A DNA stretch of 64,000 nt from Sphaerimonospora sp050942215 (GTDB lineage Bacteria; Actinomycetota; Actinomycetes; Streptosporangiales; Streptosporangiaceae). Location: contig NZ_CP192056.1 of the NCBI RefSeq assembly GCF_050942215.1, forward strand, positions 620,001 to 684,000. Direction: 5' to 3'. The notes under the pieces were generated by a model that was not told the DNA's origin, made no database searches, and saw only the letters and a list, made by a program, of their open reading frames with translations. A program made the translations under genes and the position numbers. Below, piece after piece: positions 41,518-50,927 of the stretch. The stretch's first letter is position 1. Every line of letters starts with the position of its first letter.

Positions 41518-42333
41518 GTGGACCGCTGTCCGAACGGTTCCGGCTCGACGCCGGTGCCCGCGATTCCGCGGGTACGGCTCGGCGCGGTCGAGATCATGGC
41601 GATCAGCGAGTCCGAAGTCGCCGACCATGTTTCGGAGGCGTGGAAACGGAATTCGGGCGGCTCGATACTCACCGCGAACGTCGACATCGTCCGTGCCGCC
41701 ACCCGCGATCCCGATCTCGCGGCACTGGTCGCCGATGCCGACCTCGTGGTCGCGGACGGCATGCCGGTGGTCTGGGCGGCGAGGCTGGCCGGCCGCCCGG
41801 TCCGCGGCAGGGTGACGGGGGCGTCGCTGGTTTTCACGCTCAGTGAGCGCGCCGCCCGCGACGGCCGTTCGATCTTCCTGCTCGGCGGTGATCCCGGCGT
41901 TCCGGAGACCGCGGGAAGGATGCTCGCCGAGCGATACCCGTCGTTGCGGGTGGCCGGCGCCCACGCCCCGCCGTACGGCTTCGACACCACCACCGAAGGC
42001 ATGCGGGAAGCCGTGGACCGGGTGGCGGCCGCGGCACCCGACCTCGTCTTCGTCGGACTCGGTTTCCCCAAGCAGGAACGTGCCATCGCCGAACTTCGGA
42101 GCCGGTTGCCGCGCGCCTGGCATCTCGGCTGCGGCGCCGGCATTCCGATGGCGGCCCAGCAGTTCCACCGCGCTCCCGAGTGGGTGCAGCGGATCGGCGG
42201 CGAATGGCTGTATCGGCTCTGGCTGGAACCACGCCGGCTGGCGGGCCGCTATCTGAGAAGGGACCTGCCATTCGCGATCAAACTGCTCTCCGGCGCCGCC
42301 TGGCGGCGACTGCCGCTCAGCCGGCACCTCTGA
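41518..42333 (+). CDS. WecG/TagA/CpsF family glycosyltransferase
   Basis: 271 aa. ILTANVDIVRAATRDPDLAA, VADGMPVVWAARL, IFLLGGDPGV and PDLVFVGLGFPKQE are the family's motifs; members transfer N-acetylmannosamine(-uronate) or similar sugars onto lipid-linked acceptors. The GTG at 41518 follows GGGGA with 7-nt spacing. It is 20 bp upstream of the fused glycosyltransferase gene. Confidence 0.88.
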   Translation: MDRCPNGSGSTPVPAIPRVRLGAVEIMAISESEVADHVSEAWKRNSGGSILTANVDIVRAATRDPDLAALVADADLVVADGMPVVWAARLAGRPVRGRVTGASLVFTLSERAARDGRSIFLLGGDPGVPETAGRMLAERYPSLRVAGAHAPPYGFDTTTEGMREAVDRVAAAAPDLVFVGLGFPKQERAIAELRSRLPRAWHLGCGAGIPMAAQQFHRAPEWVQRIGGEWLYRLWLEPRRLAGRYLRRDLPFAIKLLSGAAWRRLPLSRHL

Positions 42334-42353
42334 ACACGAAAGACGGTCGTCGA

Positions 42354-44441
42354 ATGTCCCCTTCGGTCCGGGCCCCGCTCGCCGTGGTGATCGTCACGTA
42401 CGCCGCGGGTCAGGTCATCGAGGACTGCCTGCGTTCGCTCGGTCCCGCGCTGGCGGACGCCGGGCCGGCGCGGATCATCGTGGTGGACAACGCTTCAGCC
42501 GACGACACCGTCGACCGCGTACGGAAATGGGGGGCGGGAGTCGAGCTGGTCGAGACGGGGCGCAACGGAGGTTTCGCCGCGGGGGTGAACGCCGGGGTGG
42601 CAGCGGCCACCGGCTGTGACGTGCTGGTGTTGAACGCCGACATACGGATGAGCCCCGGTTCCGTGGTCGCGCTGCGCCGTGCGCTGGACGTGGCGGGCAC
42701 CGGCATCGCCGTTCCCCGTCTCGTCGATGCCGAGGGGCGGCTTCATTTCTCGCTGCGCCGACGGCCGAGCGTGCTCAGGACGTTGGGCGAGGCGGTGCTC
42801 GGCGGGGGCCGGGCCGGTCGGTACGCCGCACTGGGCGAGCTCGTGACGAGGGCGGACGCCTACCGGCGCCCGTGCACCACCGCCTGGGCGACCGGCGCCG
42901 CCTGGTTGATCTCCAGGGACTGCCTGGACGAGCTCGGCCCGCTGGACGAAAGGTACTTCCTCTACTCGGAGGAGACCGAGTACATGCTGCGCGCGGGTGA
43001 GCGGGGATTCGCCATCCGCTACGAGCCGTCCGCGATCGCCGTACATCTCGGCGGCGAGCAGGCCTCCTCGATCCCCCTCGCCTCGCTGGCCACGACCAAT
43101 CGCGTCCGGCTGCACCGTGAACGGTTCGGCCGTCTCAGGGGCCGCATGATGTGGCTGGCCGCCATGCTCAACGAGGTGATACGCGGTGCCGTGCGCCGGG
43201 GTGCCGCGGGACGGTTGCACCGGGCGGGGGCACGCGCGCTGCTGACGATGACGCACTGGCCGGCCACGCCGGACCGTCCGCCACCCCCCTCCGGTTATGT
43301 CTGCTTCTCCGCCCAGGACTGGTGGTACCACAACAGGGCGCACTCCGACTTCCAGCTCATGCGCCGGGTGGCCGCACGGCGGCGTGTGCTGATCGTCAAC
43401 AGCATCGGCATGCGGATGCCGCTGCCGGGCAGGTCGACCCATCCGCTCCGGCGGGTGGTGCGCAAGCTCCGCAGCGTGGCGAAGTTCGTCCGGCGACCGC
43501 TGCCGGGCTTCTACGTGATGTCGCCGCTGCCGCTGCCGTTGTACGGCTCGCGATTCGGCAGGTGGGCGAGTGCCGTGCTGGTACGGACACAGGTGCGGGT
43601 GGTGTGCCGGGCGCTCGGCCTGCGTACGCCGGTGATCATGGTGACCATACCCACGGCGTGGGACGTCGTGCGGCCGTTACGCAGGCGCGCGCTGGTGTAC
43701 AACCGCTCCGATCGGCACTCCGCCTTTCCCGAGTCTGACCGGGCCGTGATGGAGACGATGGAGCGAGGACTGCTGGAGAACGCCGATCATGTGGTCTACG
43801 TGAGCAGAGCGCTGATGGCCGGGGAACGCGAGTTCACCGCCGGCCGGGCCCGCTTCCTCGATCACGGGGTGGATCTGGACCACTTCCGGCGCGTGCCCGC
43901 GGAGAGGCGGCCCGCCGACCTGCGTGCGATTCCCGGACCCCGGGTGGGTTTCTTCGGTGCGCTGGACGACTTCGTGGTCGACTTCGATCTGCTGGAGCGT
44001 GTCGCCCGGGACCTTCCCGAGGTCTCCCTTGTGCTGATCGGCGACGCCACGGGGCCGATGGACCGGCTCACCCGCTATCCGAACGTGCACTGGCTCGGGT
44101 TCCGCCCCTATGAACTGATCCCGGCGTACGGATCGGGGTTCGATGTCGCGATCATGCCGTGGCTGGACAACTCGTGGATCAGGCACGCCAATCCGATCAA
44201 GCTCAAGGAATATCTCGCCCTGGGCCTCCCCGTCGTGAGTACGGACTTCGCCGAGCTTGCAGATTACGCCGATCGGGTGCGGGTGGCGGAGAACGGTGAG
44301 AGTTTCGTCGAGGCGATCCGTACCACCCTTTCCGACGGCGGTCCGATGGATTCGGAGAAACTGCGCGCTTCGGTGTCCGACGCGAACTGGGCGGCACGCG
44401 CCGCCGAGCTGATGACGCTGGTCGAGACGCGCGGAGACTGA
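42354..44441 (+). CDS. Two-domain glycosyltransferase: GT2 fused to GT-B (group 1-like)
   Basis: 695 aa. Residues 1-~270 are a GT2 rhamnosyltransferase-like domain (VVIVTYAAGQVIEDCLRSL, VVDNASADDT, VLNADIRM and ERYFLYSEETEYMLRAGERG). Residues ~310-690 are a GT-B domain (CFSAQDWWYHNRAHSDFQLM, VGFFGALDDF, HANPIKLKEYLALGLPVVST). No frameshift or internal start is evident, so one polypeptide can add two sugars or couple two steps. ATG at 42354; the frame also opens upstream in the WecG-like gene. Confidence 0.87.
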   Translation: MSPSVRAPLAVVIVTYAAGQVIEDCLRSLGPALADAGPARIIVVDNASADDTVDRVRKWGAGVELVETGRNGGFAAGVNAGVAAATGCDVLVLNADIRMSPGSVVALRRALDVAGTGIAVPRLVDAEGRLHFSLRRRPSVLRTLGEAVLGGGRAGRYAALGELVTRADAYRRPCTTAWATGAAWLISRDCLDELGPLDERYFLYSEETEYMLRAGERGFAIRYEPSAIAVHLGGEQASSIPLASLATTNRVRLHRERFGRLRGRMMWLAAMLNEVIRGAVRRGAAGRLHRAGARALLTMTHWPATPDRPPPPSGYVCFSAQDWWYHNRAHSDFQLMRRVAARRRVLIVNSIGMRMPLPGRSTHPLRRVVRKLRSVAKFVRRPLPGFYVMSPLPLPLYGSRFGRWASAVLVRTQVRVVCRALGLRTPVIMVTIPTAWDVVRPLRRRALVYNRSDRHSAFPESDRAVMETMERGLLENADHVVYVSRALMAGEREFTAGRARFLDHGVDLDHFRRVPAERRPADLRAIPGPRVGFFGALDDFVVDFDLLERVARDLPEVSLVLIGDATGPMDRLTRYPNVHWLGFRPYELIPAYGSGFDVAIMPWLDNSWIRHANPIKLKEYLALGLPVVSTDFAELADYADRVRVAENGESFVEAIRTTLSDGGPMDSEKLRASVSDANWAARAAELMTLVETRGD

Positions 44442-44489
44442 CACGGTCATCGGACTCATCCGGGACGAACTTCGGCTGCGGGGAGCGGA

Positions 44490-45782
44490 ATGGTTTCGAG
44501 GCGAGGGAAAGTACGCCTGTCGGTTGTCGCCGCCATACTCGTGGCGGCCTCGTCCGGGTGGTACGCCGTGAACGCGATGCGTGACCTGGACGAGCTGCGT
44601 CTTCCCCGAATCGACTGGGAGGGGGGCCCCGCGTACTACGAGAAGTTCAGGGCGGCCGAGGAGGCGGGATGGGGCAACCCGTCGTTCTTCCCGATCGGTG
44701 TCTGGTTCGAGTCCGTGAGCAAGGACGAGGACGTGACCATGGACAAGGCCGCCGGCATCAATACCTATGTCGAGCTGACCGACAGCAGCGACGTCGGCCT
44801 GGTCCGGGCGCATGGCCTGTACGCGCTGCCCAGCAAGCCGCTGAAGGGCATGGGCGCCGAGACCGTCGGATGGCTCATCACCGACGAGGCCGACATGTGG
44901 GGCGGGCCCGGCGACGGCGTGTGGACGGGCCGGTTTCCCGGCGAAGGGCAGATCTGCGAGCGGCAGGACGTTCCCTGCGGCTACACCGTGATGCGTACCC
45001 TCAAGGACAGGCTGCCCAAGGACGACGGCCGGTTCTTCTACGCCAATTACGGCAAGGGCGTACAGATGTGGGAGTCGACGCAGGAGGCGTCCACGTTCGT
45101 CAACTCCTACACCGACGTCACCTCGGCGGACATGTACTGGTACACGGACGCCGCCATCTGCTCCGAGTCGCGGAATCACCTCAAGTGGTCCCCCGGGGAA
45201 TGCCCGCTCGCCGCGGATTACGGTCAGGTCGTCGACCGGATGCGCCGGCTGGACGCGCTGGACAGGCGGCGGCAGCCGATATACGCCTACGTCGAGCTCG
45301 GCTGGCCGGGGACGAGCGGGAAGCGACTGATCCAGCCCGGGGAGGCGGCCGGGGCGGTGATGAACTCGCTGATCCACGAGGCGCGGGGAATCGTCTACTT
45401 CAACCACAGCTTCGGCGGGCCCTGTCCGACCCAGCACGTGCTGAGGGAGGACTGCTACGCCGGAATGCGCAGCACGATCACCGAGGTCAACCGGCGGATC
45501 ACGGAGCTGGCCCCGGTGCTGAACACCCAGTCGTACCGCCACACCTTCGCCCCCGGACTGGACACCATGCTGAAGCTCTACGACGGCTCCTGCTACGTGT
45601 TCTCCATGATCAAGCGCGGGGCGGCCACGGGTAGGCACACCCTGGCCCTTCCCCCGGAACTCGCCTCGGCGAAGGAGGTCGAGGTGCTTTTCGAGAACCG
45701 CGAGATTCCCATAGAGAACGGGCGGTTCACCGATGCCTTCGACGAGGAGTACACCTACCACGTCTACAAGGTCACACCCTGA
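44490..45782 (+). CDS. Membrane-anchored glycoside-hydrolase-like protein
   Basis: 430 aa. A basic N-terminus and one hydrophobic segment (LSVVAAILVAASSGWYAV, residues 9-27) suggest a signal anchor or uncleaved signal. The long extracytoplasmic part has TIM-barrel hydrolase features: FPIGVWFESVSKDEDV, INTYVELTDSS, GWLITDEADMW with acidic residues, TSADMYWYT and IYAYVELGWPG. A C-terminal beta domain follows. It may trim or modify the exported polysaccharide; no family can be named safely. ATG after GGGAG. Confidence 0.68.
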   Translation: MVSRRGKVRLSVVAAILVAASSGWYAVNAMRDLDELRLPRIDWEGGPAYYEKFRAAEEAGWGNPSFFPIGVWFESVSKDEDVTMDKAAGINTYVELTDSSDVGLVRAHGLYALPSKPLKGMGAETVGWLITDEADMWGGPGDGVWTGRFPGEGQICERQDVPCGYTVMRTLKDRLPKDDGRFFYANYGKGVQMWESTQEASTFVNSYTDVTSADMYWYTDAAICSESRNHLKWSPGECPLAADYGQVVDRMRRLDALDRRRQPIYAYVELGWPGTSGKRLIQPGEAAGAVMNSLIHEARGIVYFNHSFGGPCPTQHVLREDCYAGMRSTITEVNRRITELAPVLNTQSYRHTFAPGLDTMLKLYDGSCYVFSMIKRGAATGRHTLALPPELASAKEVEVLFENREIPIENGRFTDAFDEEYTYHVYKVTP

Positions 45783-45800
45783 GCCCGCCCGGCCGGGCGG

Positions 45801-46748
45801 TCACCGCGGCGGGACCACACCGGCACCGTCATGGGCGTACCAGCGGAAAGTACGCCGGAGGCCCTCATCGAGGCCGACGGCGGGATGCCAGCCCAGGGTG
45901 TCGGCCGCGGGTGCGATGTCGGCGATCCGGGCCGCGTCCAGCGGACGGTCCGCGAGTGCTCCGTACCGTGGCTCCACGGGGACGCCGGAGATCTCGACGA
46001 GCCGCTCGACCACCTGTCCGATGGACGTCCCCGTTCCCGTACCGACGTCGAAGACGCCGCCAGCGGACTCGGCCTCGGCGGCGGCGATGAAGGCATCGAC
46101 CACGTCGTCGACGTAGACCCAGTCGACGAGCCGGGTGCCGCTGGAGATCTCCGGCGGGCGGCCTTCCAGCAGCGACCGGGTCACGTACGGCACCAGCCGA
46201 CGGGTGTTCGGATCGCCGGGGCCGTAGACCATGGCCACCCGCAGGACCGTGACCGGAACGCGCCACAGTTGGTGGAACAGGCGGGCATAGCCCGTCGCGG
46301 CCCATTTCGCCACGGCATAGGGCGAGGAGGACGTGGTCTCGCCCTTCTCCGGCCGGGGTTCCTCGATGGACCCGGCGAGCACGACCCTGGCCGTGGCGCC
46401 GCCGGCGGCGTCCATGGCCGCGGTCAGCAGGTTGATCACGCTGGAGAGGTTGGCTTCGAGCGTGGGGCGGACGGCGTGGACGTCCCTGGTGCCGGTGACC
46501 TCGCTCGCCAGGTGGAACACCACGTCAGGGCGGGTGGCGCGGATCAGGCGCCCGGTCGCCTCACCGTCGCGCAGATCCACCGCGTGCCAGATCGTCGCGT
46601 CATCCGAGGCGCGCCGCGTGCGGCTCACGGCATGGACCTCGGCGCCGAGCGACCCGAGCCGCCGGACGAGGTGGGCGCCGATGAAACCGGTCGCGCCCGT
46701 GACGACCGTACGCCTGCCCGCCCAGCCTTTCCCGTTGCCGGCGGTCAC
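45801..46748 (-). CDS. NAD-dependent epimerase/dehydratase
   Basis: 315 aa extended SDR. TGATGFIGAHLVRRL is the nucleotide site, VVLAGSIEEPRPE and SSPYAVAKWAATG (YxxxK) the active site, and RVAMVYGPGDPNTRRLVPYV is typical of sugar-nucleotide dehydratases/epimerases. The exact reaction is unknown. GTG start. It converges on the hydrolase-like gene and closes the polysaccharide locus. Confidence 0.85.
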   Translation of the reverse strand: MTAGNGKGWAGRRTVVTGATGFIGAHLVRRLGSLGAEVHAVSRTRRASDDATIWHAVDLRDGEATGRLIRATRPDVVFHLASEVTGTRDVHAVRPTLEANLSSVINLLTAAMDAAGGATARVVLAGSIEEPRPEKGETTSSSPYAVAKWAATGYARLFHQLWRVPVTVLRVAMVYGPGDPNTRRLVPYVTRSLLEGRPPEISSGTRLVDWVYVDDVVDAFIAAAEAESAGGVFDVGTGTGTSIGQVVERLVEISGVPVEPRYGALADRPLDAARIADIAPAADTLGWHPAVGLDEGLRRTFRWYAHDGAGVVPPR

Positions 46749-46898
46749 GACCGCGCGACCGTTTCCCGGTCGTGAGCTGCCGGGATCGTGGTGAGATCAC
46801 CGGGGGGATATGCGCGGATCATCTGGGCTCCCGAGGTTGTCCGCAGGGCAGGGAATCGAATTGTCGCAGTTTCCCAGCCCGGCGGGACGGGCTTCCGC

Positions 46899-46946
46899 CA
46901 GATCACAGGTCAGATCACGGGTCAGATCACACGTGAGATCGCGTCG
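46899..46946. repeat. 12-bp tandem repeat (three close units and a diverged fourth)
   Basis: cagatcacaggt, cagatcacgggt and cagatcacacgt stand head to tail, followed by gagatcgcgtcg. They lie between the SDR start and the kor terminator, outside any gene. They could be iterated binding sites or a simple expansion. Confidence 0.7.
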
Positions 46947-46973
46947 TCGCCGGATGCGGCGCGCCGACACGCG

Positions 46974-47004
46974 CGAGGGGGCTCCCATCGTGGGAGTCCC
47001 CTCG
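46974..47004 (-). terminator. Strong hairpin terminator after korB
   Basis: CGAGGGG-g-CTCCC-atcgt-GGGAG-t-CCCCTCG forms a 12-bp stem interrupted by a single mismatch, 15 bp after the korB stop at 47019. Shape and place fit the terminator of the korAB operon. Confidence 0.8.
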
Positions 47005-47018
47005 TCGCATCGGTCCGA

Positions 47019-48113
47019 TCAGTTGATCTGCCAGGTGTCGCCGGAGTTGAGCAGTCCGGCGAGGCTGCCGGGGCCCTTGGCGGCGACGGCGGTGTCGAGC
47101 TGCTCGTTCAGCAACTGGTCGTACGACGGCCGGTCGACCGAACGGAAGATCCCGATCGGCACGTGCTCGAACGCCGGGTCGTCCAGCCGGGACAGCGCGA
47201 ACGCCAGGGACGGGTCGGGGTTGTGCATGTCGTGGACGAGGATCTCGCCGTCGGCGACCTGGGCACGCGGCACGACCTCGACCCCGCCGGTGGGCGACAG
47301 CCGTACGGCCTTCTCGCCCTCGCCGGTGCCGAAGACGATCGGCTTTCCGTGCTCGAGCTTGACCGTGATCTCGTCCCGGGTGGCGGGGTCCTTCAACGCC
47401 TCGAAGGCGTTGTCGTTGAAGATGTTGCAGTTCTGGTAGATCTCCACCAGCGAGGCGCCGCGGTGGGCGGCCGCCTCGCGCAGCACCCCCTGCAGGTGCT
47501 TGCGGTCGCTGTCGATGGTCCGGGCCACGAACCCGGCCTCGGCGCCCAGCGCGAGGGAGATCGGGTTGAACGGCTTGTCCAGCGACCCCATCGGCGTCGA
47601 CTTGGTGATCTTCCCGATCTCGCTGGTGGGGGAGTACTGCCCCTTGGTCAGCCCGTAGATCCGGTTGTTGAACAGCAGGATGTTGAGGTTGACGTTGCGG
47701 CGCAGCGCGTGGATCAGGTGGTTGCCGCCGATCGACAGCGCGTCACCGTCACCGGTGATCACCCACACGCTCAGGTCGGGCCTGGAGGCGGCCAGTCCGG
47801 TGGCGATGGCCGGGGCCCGGCCGTGGATGGAGTGGATGCCGTAGGTGTTCAGGTAGTACGGGAAACGCGAGGAGCAGCCGATCCCGGAGACGAACACGAT
47901 GTTCTCGCGTCTGAGGCCGAGCTCGGGCAGGAAGCTCTGTACGGCGGCCAGGATGGCGTAGTCGCCGCAGCCGGGGCACCAGCGGACCTCCTGGTCGGAC
48001 TTGAAGTCCTTCAGCGTCTGCTTGGCGTCGGTGCGGGGGACCAGCGCCAGGCCCCTGCCGTTCAGGCTCCCGTTGCCGTTGCCGGCACCGTGGCCGTTGT
48101 GGAGCTCAGTCAC
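47019..48113 (-). CDS. korB: 2-oxoacid:ferredoxin oxidoreductase, beta subunit
   Basis: 364 aa. The thiamine diphosphate site is GDGDALSIGGNHLIHALRRN ... LFNN. Cluster ligands are seen in WCPGCGDYAIL (Cys46, Cys49) and GIGCSSRFPYY. It oxidises a 2-oxoacid, typically 2-oxoglutarate in actinobacteria, reducing ferredoxin. The GTG overlaps the korA stop by 8 bp. A terminator hairpin follows. It is divergent from a complex I cluster that lacks the NADH module. Confidence 0.93.
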   Translation of the reverse strand: MTELHNGHGAGNGNGSLNGRGLALVPRTDAKQTLKDFKSDQEVRWCPGCGDYAILAAVQSFLPELGLRRENIVFVSGIGCSSRFPYYLNTYGIHSIHGRAPAIATGLAASRPDLSVWVITGDGDALSIGGNHLIHALRRNVNLNILLFNNRIYGLTKGQYSPTSEIGKITKSTPMGSLDKPFNPISLALGAEAGFVARTIDSDRKHLQGVLREAAAHRGASLVEIYQNCNIFNDNAFEALKDPATRDEITVKLEHGKPIVFGTGEGEKAVRLSPTGGVEVVPRAQVADGEILVHDMHNPDPSLAFALSRLDDPAFEHVPIGIFRSVDRPSYDQLLNEQLDTAVAAKGPGSLAGLLNSGDTWQIN

Positions 48114-49953
48114 TTTCGATCACTTCCTGAATCACCGTGGCGAGTTCGGCGGCCTTGAACGGAAGCCCGCGCACCCGGTTGTAGCCGATCACGTCGACCA
48201 GGAACCGGGCCCGCAGCAGCATGGCCAGCTGGCCGAGGTTGATCTCCGGCAGCAGCACCTTGTCATAGGCACGCAGCACCTGGCCGGTGTTGGCCGGCAG
48301 CGGGTTCAGATGCCGCAGATGGGCCTGGGCGACCTTGTGCCCCTCCGTCCGCGCCCGCCGTACCCCTGCCGCGATCGGCCCGTAGGTCGACCCCCAGCCC
48401 AGCACCAGCACCTTCGCGTCCCCGGTCGGGTCGTCCACGGCGAGGTCGGGCACATCGATGTTGTCAATCTTGGCCTGGCGTAGGTGGACCATCCGGTCGT
48501 GGTTGTCCGGATCGTAGGAGATGTTCCCGCTGCCGTCGGCCTTCTCGATGCCGCCGATCCGGTGCTCCAGACCGGGCGTGCCCGGCACCGCCCACGGCCG
48601 GGCGAGCGTGTCCTCATCCCGCTTGAACGGCAGGAACGTCGTGCCGTCCGCGTCGTTGGGCGTGGTAGCGAACTCGACGGAGATGTCGGGCAGTTCGGCG
48701 ACGTCGGGGATGCGCCACGGCTCGGACCCGTTGGCCAGGTAGCCGTCCGACAGCAGCATCACCGGCGTGCGATATTTCAGCGCGATCCGGGCGGCCTCGA
48801 TCGCCATGTCGAAGCAGTCGGCCGGGGTGGCCGGGGCCAGCACCGGCACCGGCGACTCGCCGTTGCGGCCGAACATCGCCATCAACAGGTCGGTCTGCTC
48901 GGTCTTGGTCGGCATTCCCGTGGATGGACCGGCCCGCTGCACGTCCACGATGACCAGCGGCAGCTCGGTCGCCACCGCGAGGCCGATCGTCTCGGCCTTC
49001 AACGCAACACCCGGGCCGGAGGTGGTGGTCACCCCGAGGGATCCGCCGAACGACGCGCCGAGGGCGGCGCCGACACCGGCGATCTCGTCCTCGGCCTGGA
49101 AGGTCCGCACCCCGAACGCCTTGTGCCTGGACAGCTCGTGCAGGATGTCGGAGGCCGGAGTGATCGGGTACGACCCGAGGAACAGCGGCAGCTTCGACTG
49201 CACCGACGCCGCGACCAGCCCGTAGGCCAGCGCGAGGTTCCCGGAGATGTTGCGGTAGACGCCCGGGGGCAGGGCGGCCGGTTTGACCTCGTACGACACC
49301 GAGAACGACTCGGTGGTCTCGCCGTAGTTCCACCCGGCATGGAACGCCGCGATGTTCGCCTTGGCGATCTCGGGCTTGGCGGCGAACTTCGCCTCCAGGA
49401 ACGCGGTCGTTCCCTCGGTCGGCCGGTTGTACAGCCACGACAGCAGCCCGAGCGCGAACATGTTCTTGGCCCGCTCGGCGTCCTTCTTGGACACGTCGAA
49501 GCCCTCGAGCGCCTTGACCGTCAACGAGGTCAGCGGGACCGCGTGCAGGCGCCACTCCTTGAGGGAGTCGTCCTCCAGCGGATTGCCCGCGTAGCCGACC
49601 TTGGACAGGTTGCGCTTGGTGAACTCGTCGGTGTTGGCGATGATGTCCGCCCCGCGCGGCAGATCGGCCAGGTTGGCCTTCAACGCCGCTGGGTTCATCG
49701 CGACCAGGACGTTCGGCGCGTCCCCGGGGGTCAGAATGTCGTGGTCGGCGAAGTGCAACTGGAAACTCGACACCCCGGGCAGCGTGCCCGCAGGCGCCCG
49801 GATCTCCGCCGGGAAGTTGGGAAGCGTCGACAGGTCGTTGCCGAACTGGGCCGTCTCCGCCGTGAACCGATCACCTGTGAGCTGCATGCCGTCGCCGGAG
49901 TCACCCGCGAACCGGATGATCACGCGGTCGAGTTGCTGAACCTGCTTGGTCAC
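48106..49953 (-). CDS. korA: 2-oxoacid:ferredoxin oxidoreductase, alpha subunit
   Basis: 615 aa fusion of the gamma domain (about residues 8-190, RFAGDSGDGMQLTGDRF and RAPAGTLPGVSSFQLHFAD) and the alpha domain (about 215-600, LGSYPITPASDILHELSRHK, SGPGVALKAETIGLA, MPTKTEQTDLL). This gamma-alpha arrangement with a separate beta subunit is that of the two-subunit KOR. GTG start with AGGAG upstream. First gene of the korAB operon; its promoter must lie in the 543-bp gap shared with nuoA. Confidence 0.93.
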   Translation of the reverse strand: MTKQVQQLDRVIIRFAGDSGDGMQLTGDRFTAETAQFGNDLSTLPNFPAEIRAPAGTLPGVSSFQLHFADHDILTPGDAPNVLVAMNPAALKANLADLPRGADIIANTDEFTKRNLSKVGYAGNPLEDDSLKEWRLHAVPLTSLTVKALEGFDVSKKDAERAKNMFALGLLSWLYNRPTEGTTAFLEAKFAAKPEIAKANIAAFHAGWNYGETTESFSVSYEVKPAALPPGVYRNISGNLALAYGLVAASVQSKLPLFLGSYPITPASDILHELSRHKAFGVRTFQAEDEIAGVGAALGASFGGSLGVTTTSGPGVALKAETIGLAVATELPLVIVDVQRAGPSTGMPTKTEQTDLLMAMFGRNGESPVPVLAPATPADCFDMAIEAARIALKYRTPVMLLSDGYLANGSEPWRIPDVAELPDISVEFATTPNDADGTTFLPFKRDEDTLARPWAVPGTPGLEHRIGGIEKADGSGNISYDPDNHDRMVHLRQAKIDNIDVPDLAVDDPTGDAKVLVLGWGSTYGPIAAGVRRARTEGHKVAQAHLRHLNPLPANTGQVLRAYDKVLLPEINLGQLAMLLRARFLVDVIGYNRVRGLPFKAAELATVIQEVIESD

Positions 49954-50496
49954 AGCTCCTCAATCCTCCTCAACACGCCCGGGCCACCCTGCCCGAGACG
50001 CGTTCTATATCCATGCTAGGTCGTCTCCCGTAGATCATCCTGCCTACCTGTGGTCGGCGGAGATCCGCGGGATGATTCCTAGATCCATCGGGGCCACGCC
50101 TTGTTTTCCGTCGTGCGAACATTGACGTGCGTACTATCGGGGGCTTGCCGTTAGGGGGAGGCGGGGACCGGTGCCCCGCGTCTACTGGCCCTGGCCGGTA
50201 GCTGGACCGAGGTCGGCAGGACAAATCACGCTCACGGACCATCCGGGCAACACAGTCCCGCCGCGAGCCGACACAGGTCGACGTGCAGGCGAGCGAAGAG
50301 CATCTTCCGGGTCACGGTCCTCAACTATATGCGGGAGGTGGGCCTCCGTCCGTCATTGCCCACCCTTTGAGATCGACGCCTGCGCTGGGTGTCGGCGCAG
50401 CTCCGGTACGTGATCGGATCGCCGGGCGGTATCGGGCGTCGGCGTATGCTCGGCATGAGGTCCGGGGGTCGTACGTCGTACGGGCCGGGAGGCGAC
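49954..50496. other. Divergent intergenic region between korA and the second nuo cluster (543 bp)
   Basis: No gene is supported; the open frames here are short or extend the nuoA and nuoB frames without homology. A TTGACG at 50122-50127 and a TACTAT at 50132-50137 are promoter-like but not correctly spaced to each other. Both operons must be controlled from here, so shared regulation is plausible. Confidence 0.5.
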
Positions 50497-50868
50497 ATGA
50501 ACGGATATTTCGGGTCATATGTCGTGGTCGCGGTCCTGCTCCTCATCGGCGTGGCGATCTTCGCCGGCGGCCTGCTGGTCAACCGCGCGCTCCGGCCGAA
50601 CCGGCCGACACCGGAGAAGCTGCTCACCTACGAGTGCGGGATCGATCCCGTCGGCGAGGGATGGGCGCAGTCGCAGATCCGCTACTACGTGTTCACGTAT
50701 CTCTACGTGGTCTTCGCGGTGGACGCGGTCTTCCTCTTCCCCTGGGCCGTGGTCTTCGCCACGCCCGGCTACGGCCTGACCACCCTCGTGGAGATGTTCG
50801 TCTTCCTGGGGCTCATCGCACTGGGCATCCTGTACGCCTGGCGGAAGGGGGTGCTCACCTGGACGTGA
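50497..50868 (+). CDS. nuoA: NADH-quinone oxidoreductase subunit A (second cluster)
   Basis: 123 aa, three helices. LTYECGIDPVGEGWAQSQIR is the family signature with the conserved Cys loop at the quinone channel. The ATG at 50497 follows GGGAGG; longer starts upstream add a non-homologous stretch. First gene of the second complex I set. Confidence 0.92.
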   Translation: MNGYFGSYVVVAVLLLIGVAIFAGGLLVNRALRPNRPTPEKLLTYECGIDPVGEGWAQSQIRYYVFTYLYVVFAVDAVFLFPWAVVFATPGYGLTTLVEMFVFLGLIALGILYAWRKGVLTWT

Positions 50869-50927
50869 CGGTCCGTACCGGCCCCCGGCCGTTCGCCCGG
50901 AGGCTCACTGAAGAGGAGAATGACGTC

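Noticed and set aside
46788..48158. 456-codon plus-strand frame opposite korB
   Set aside because: It crosses the korB terminator and is an antisense shadow of a well-supported gene.
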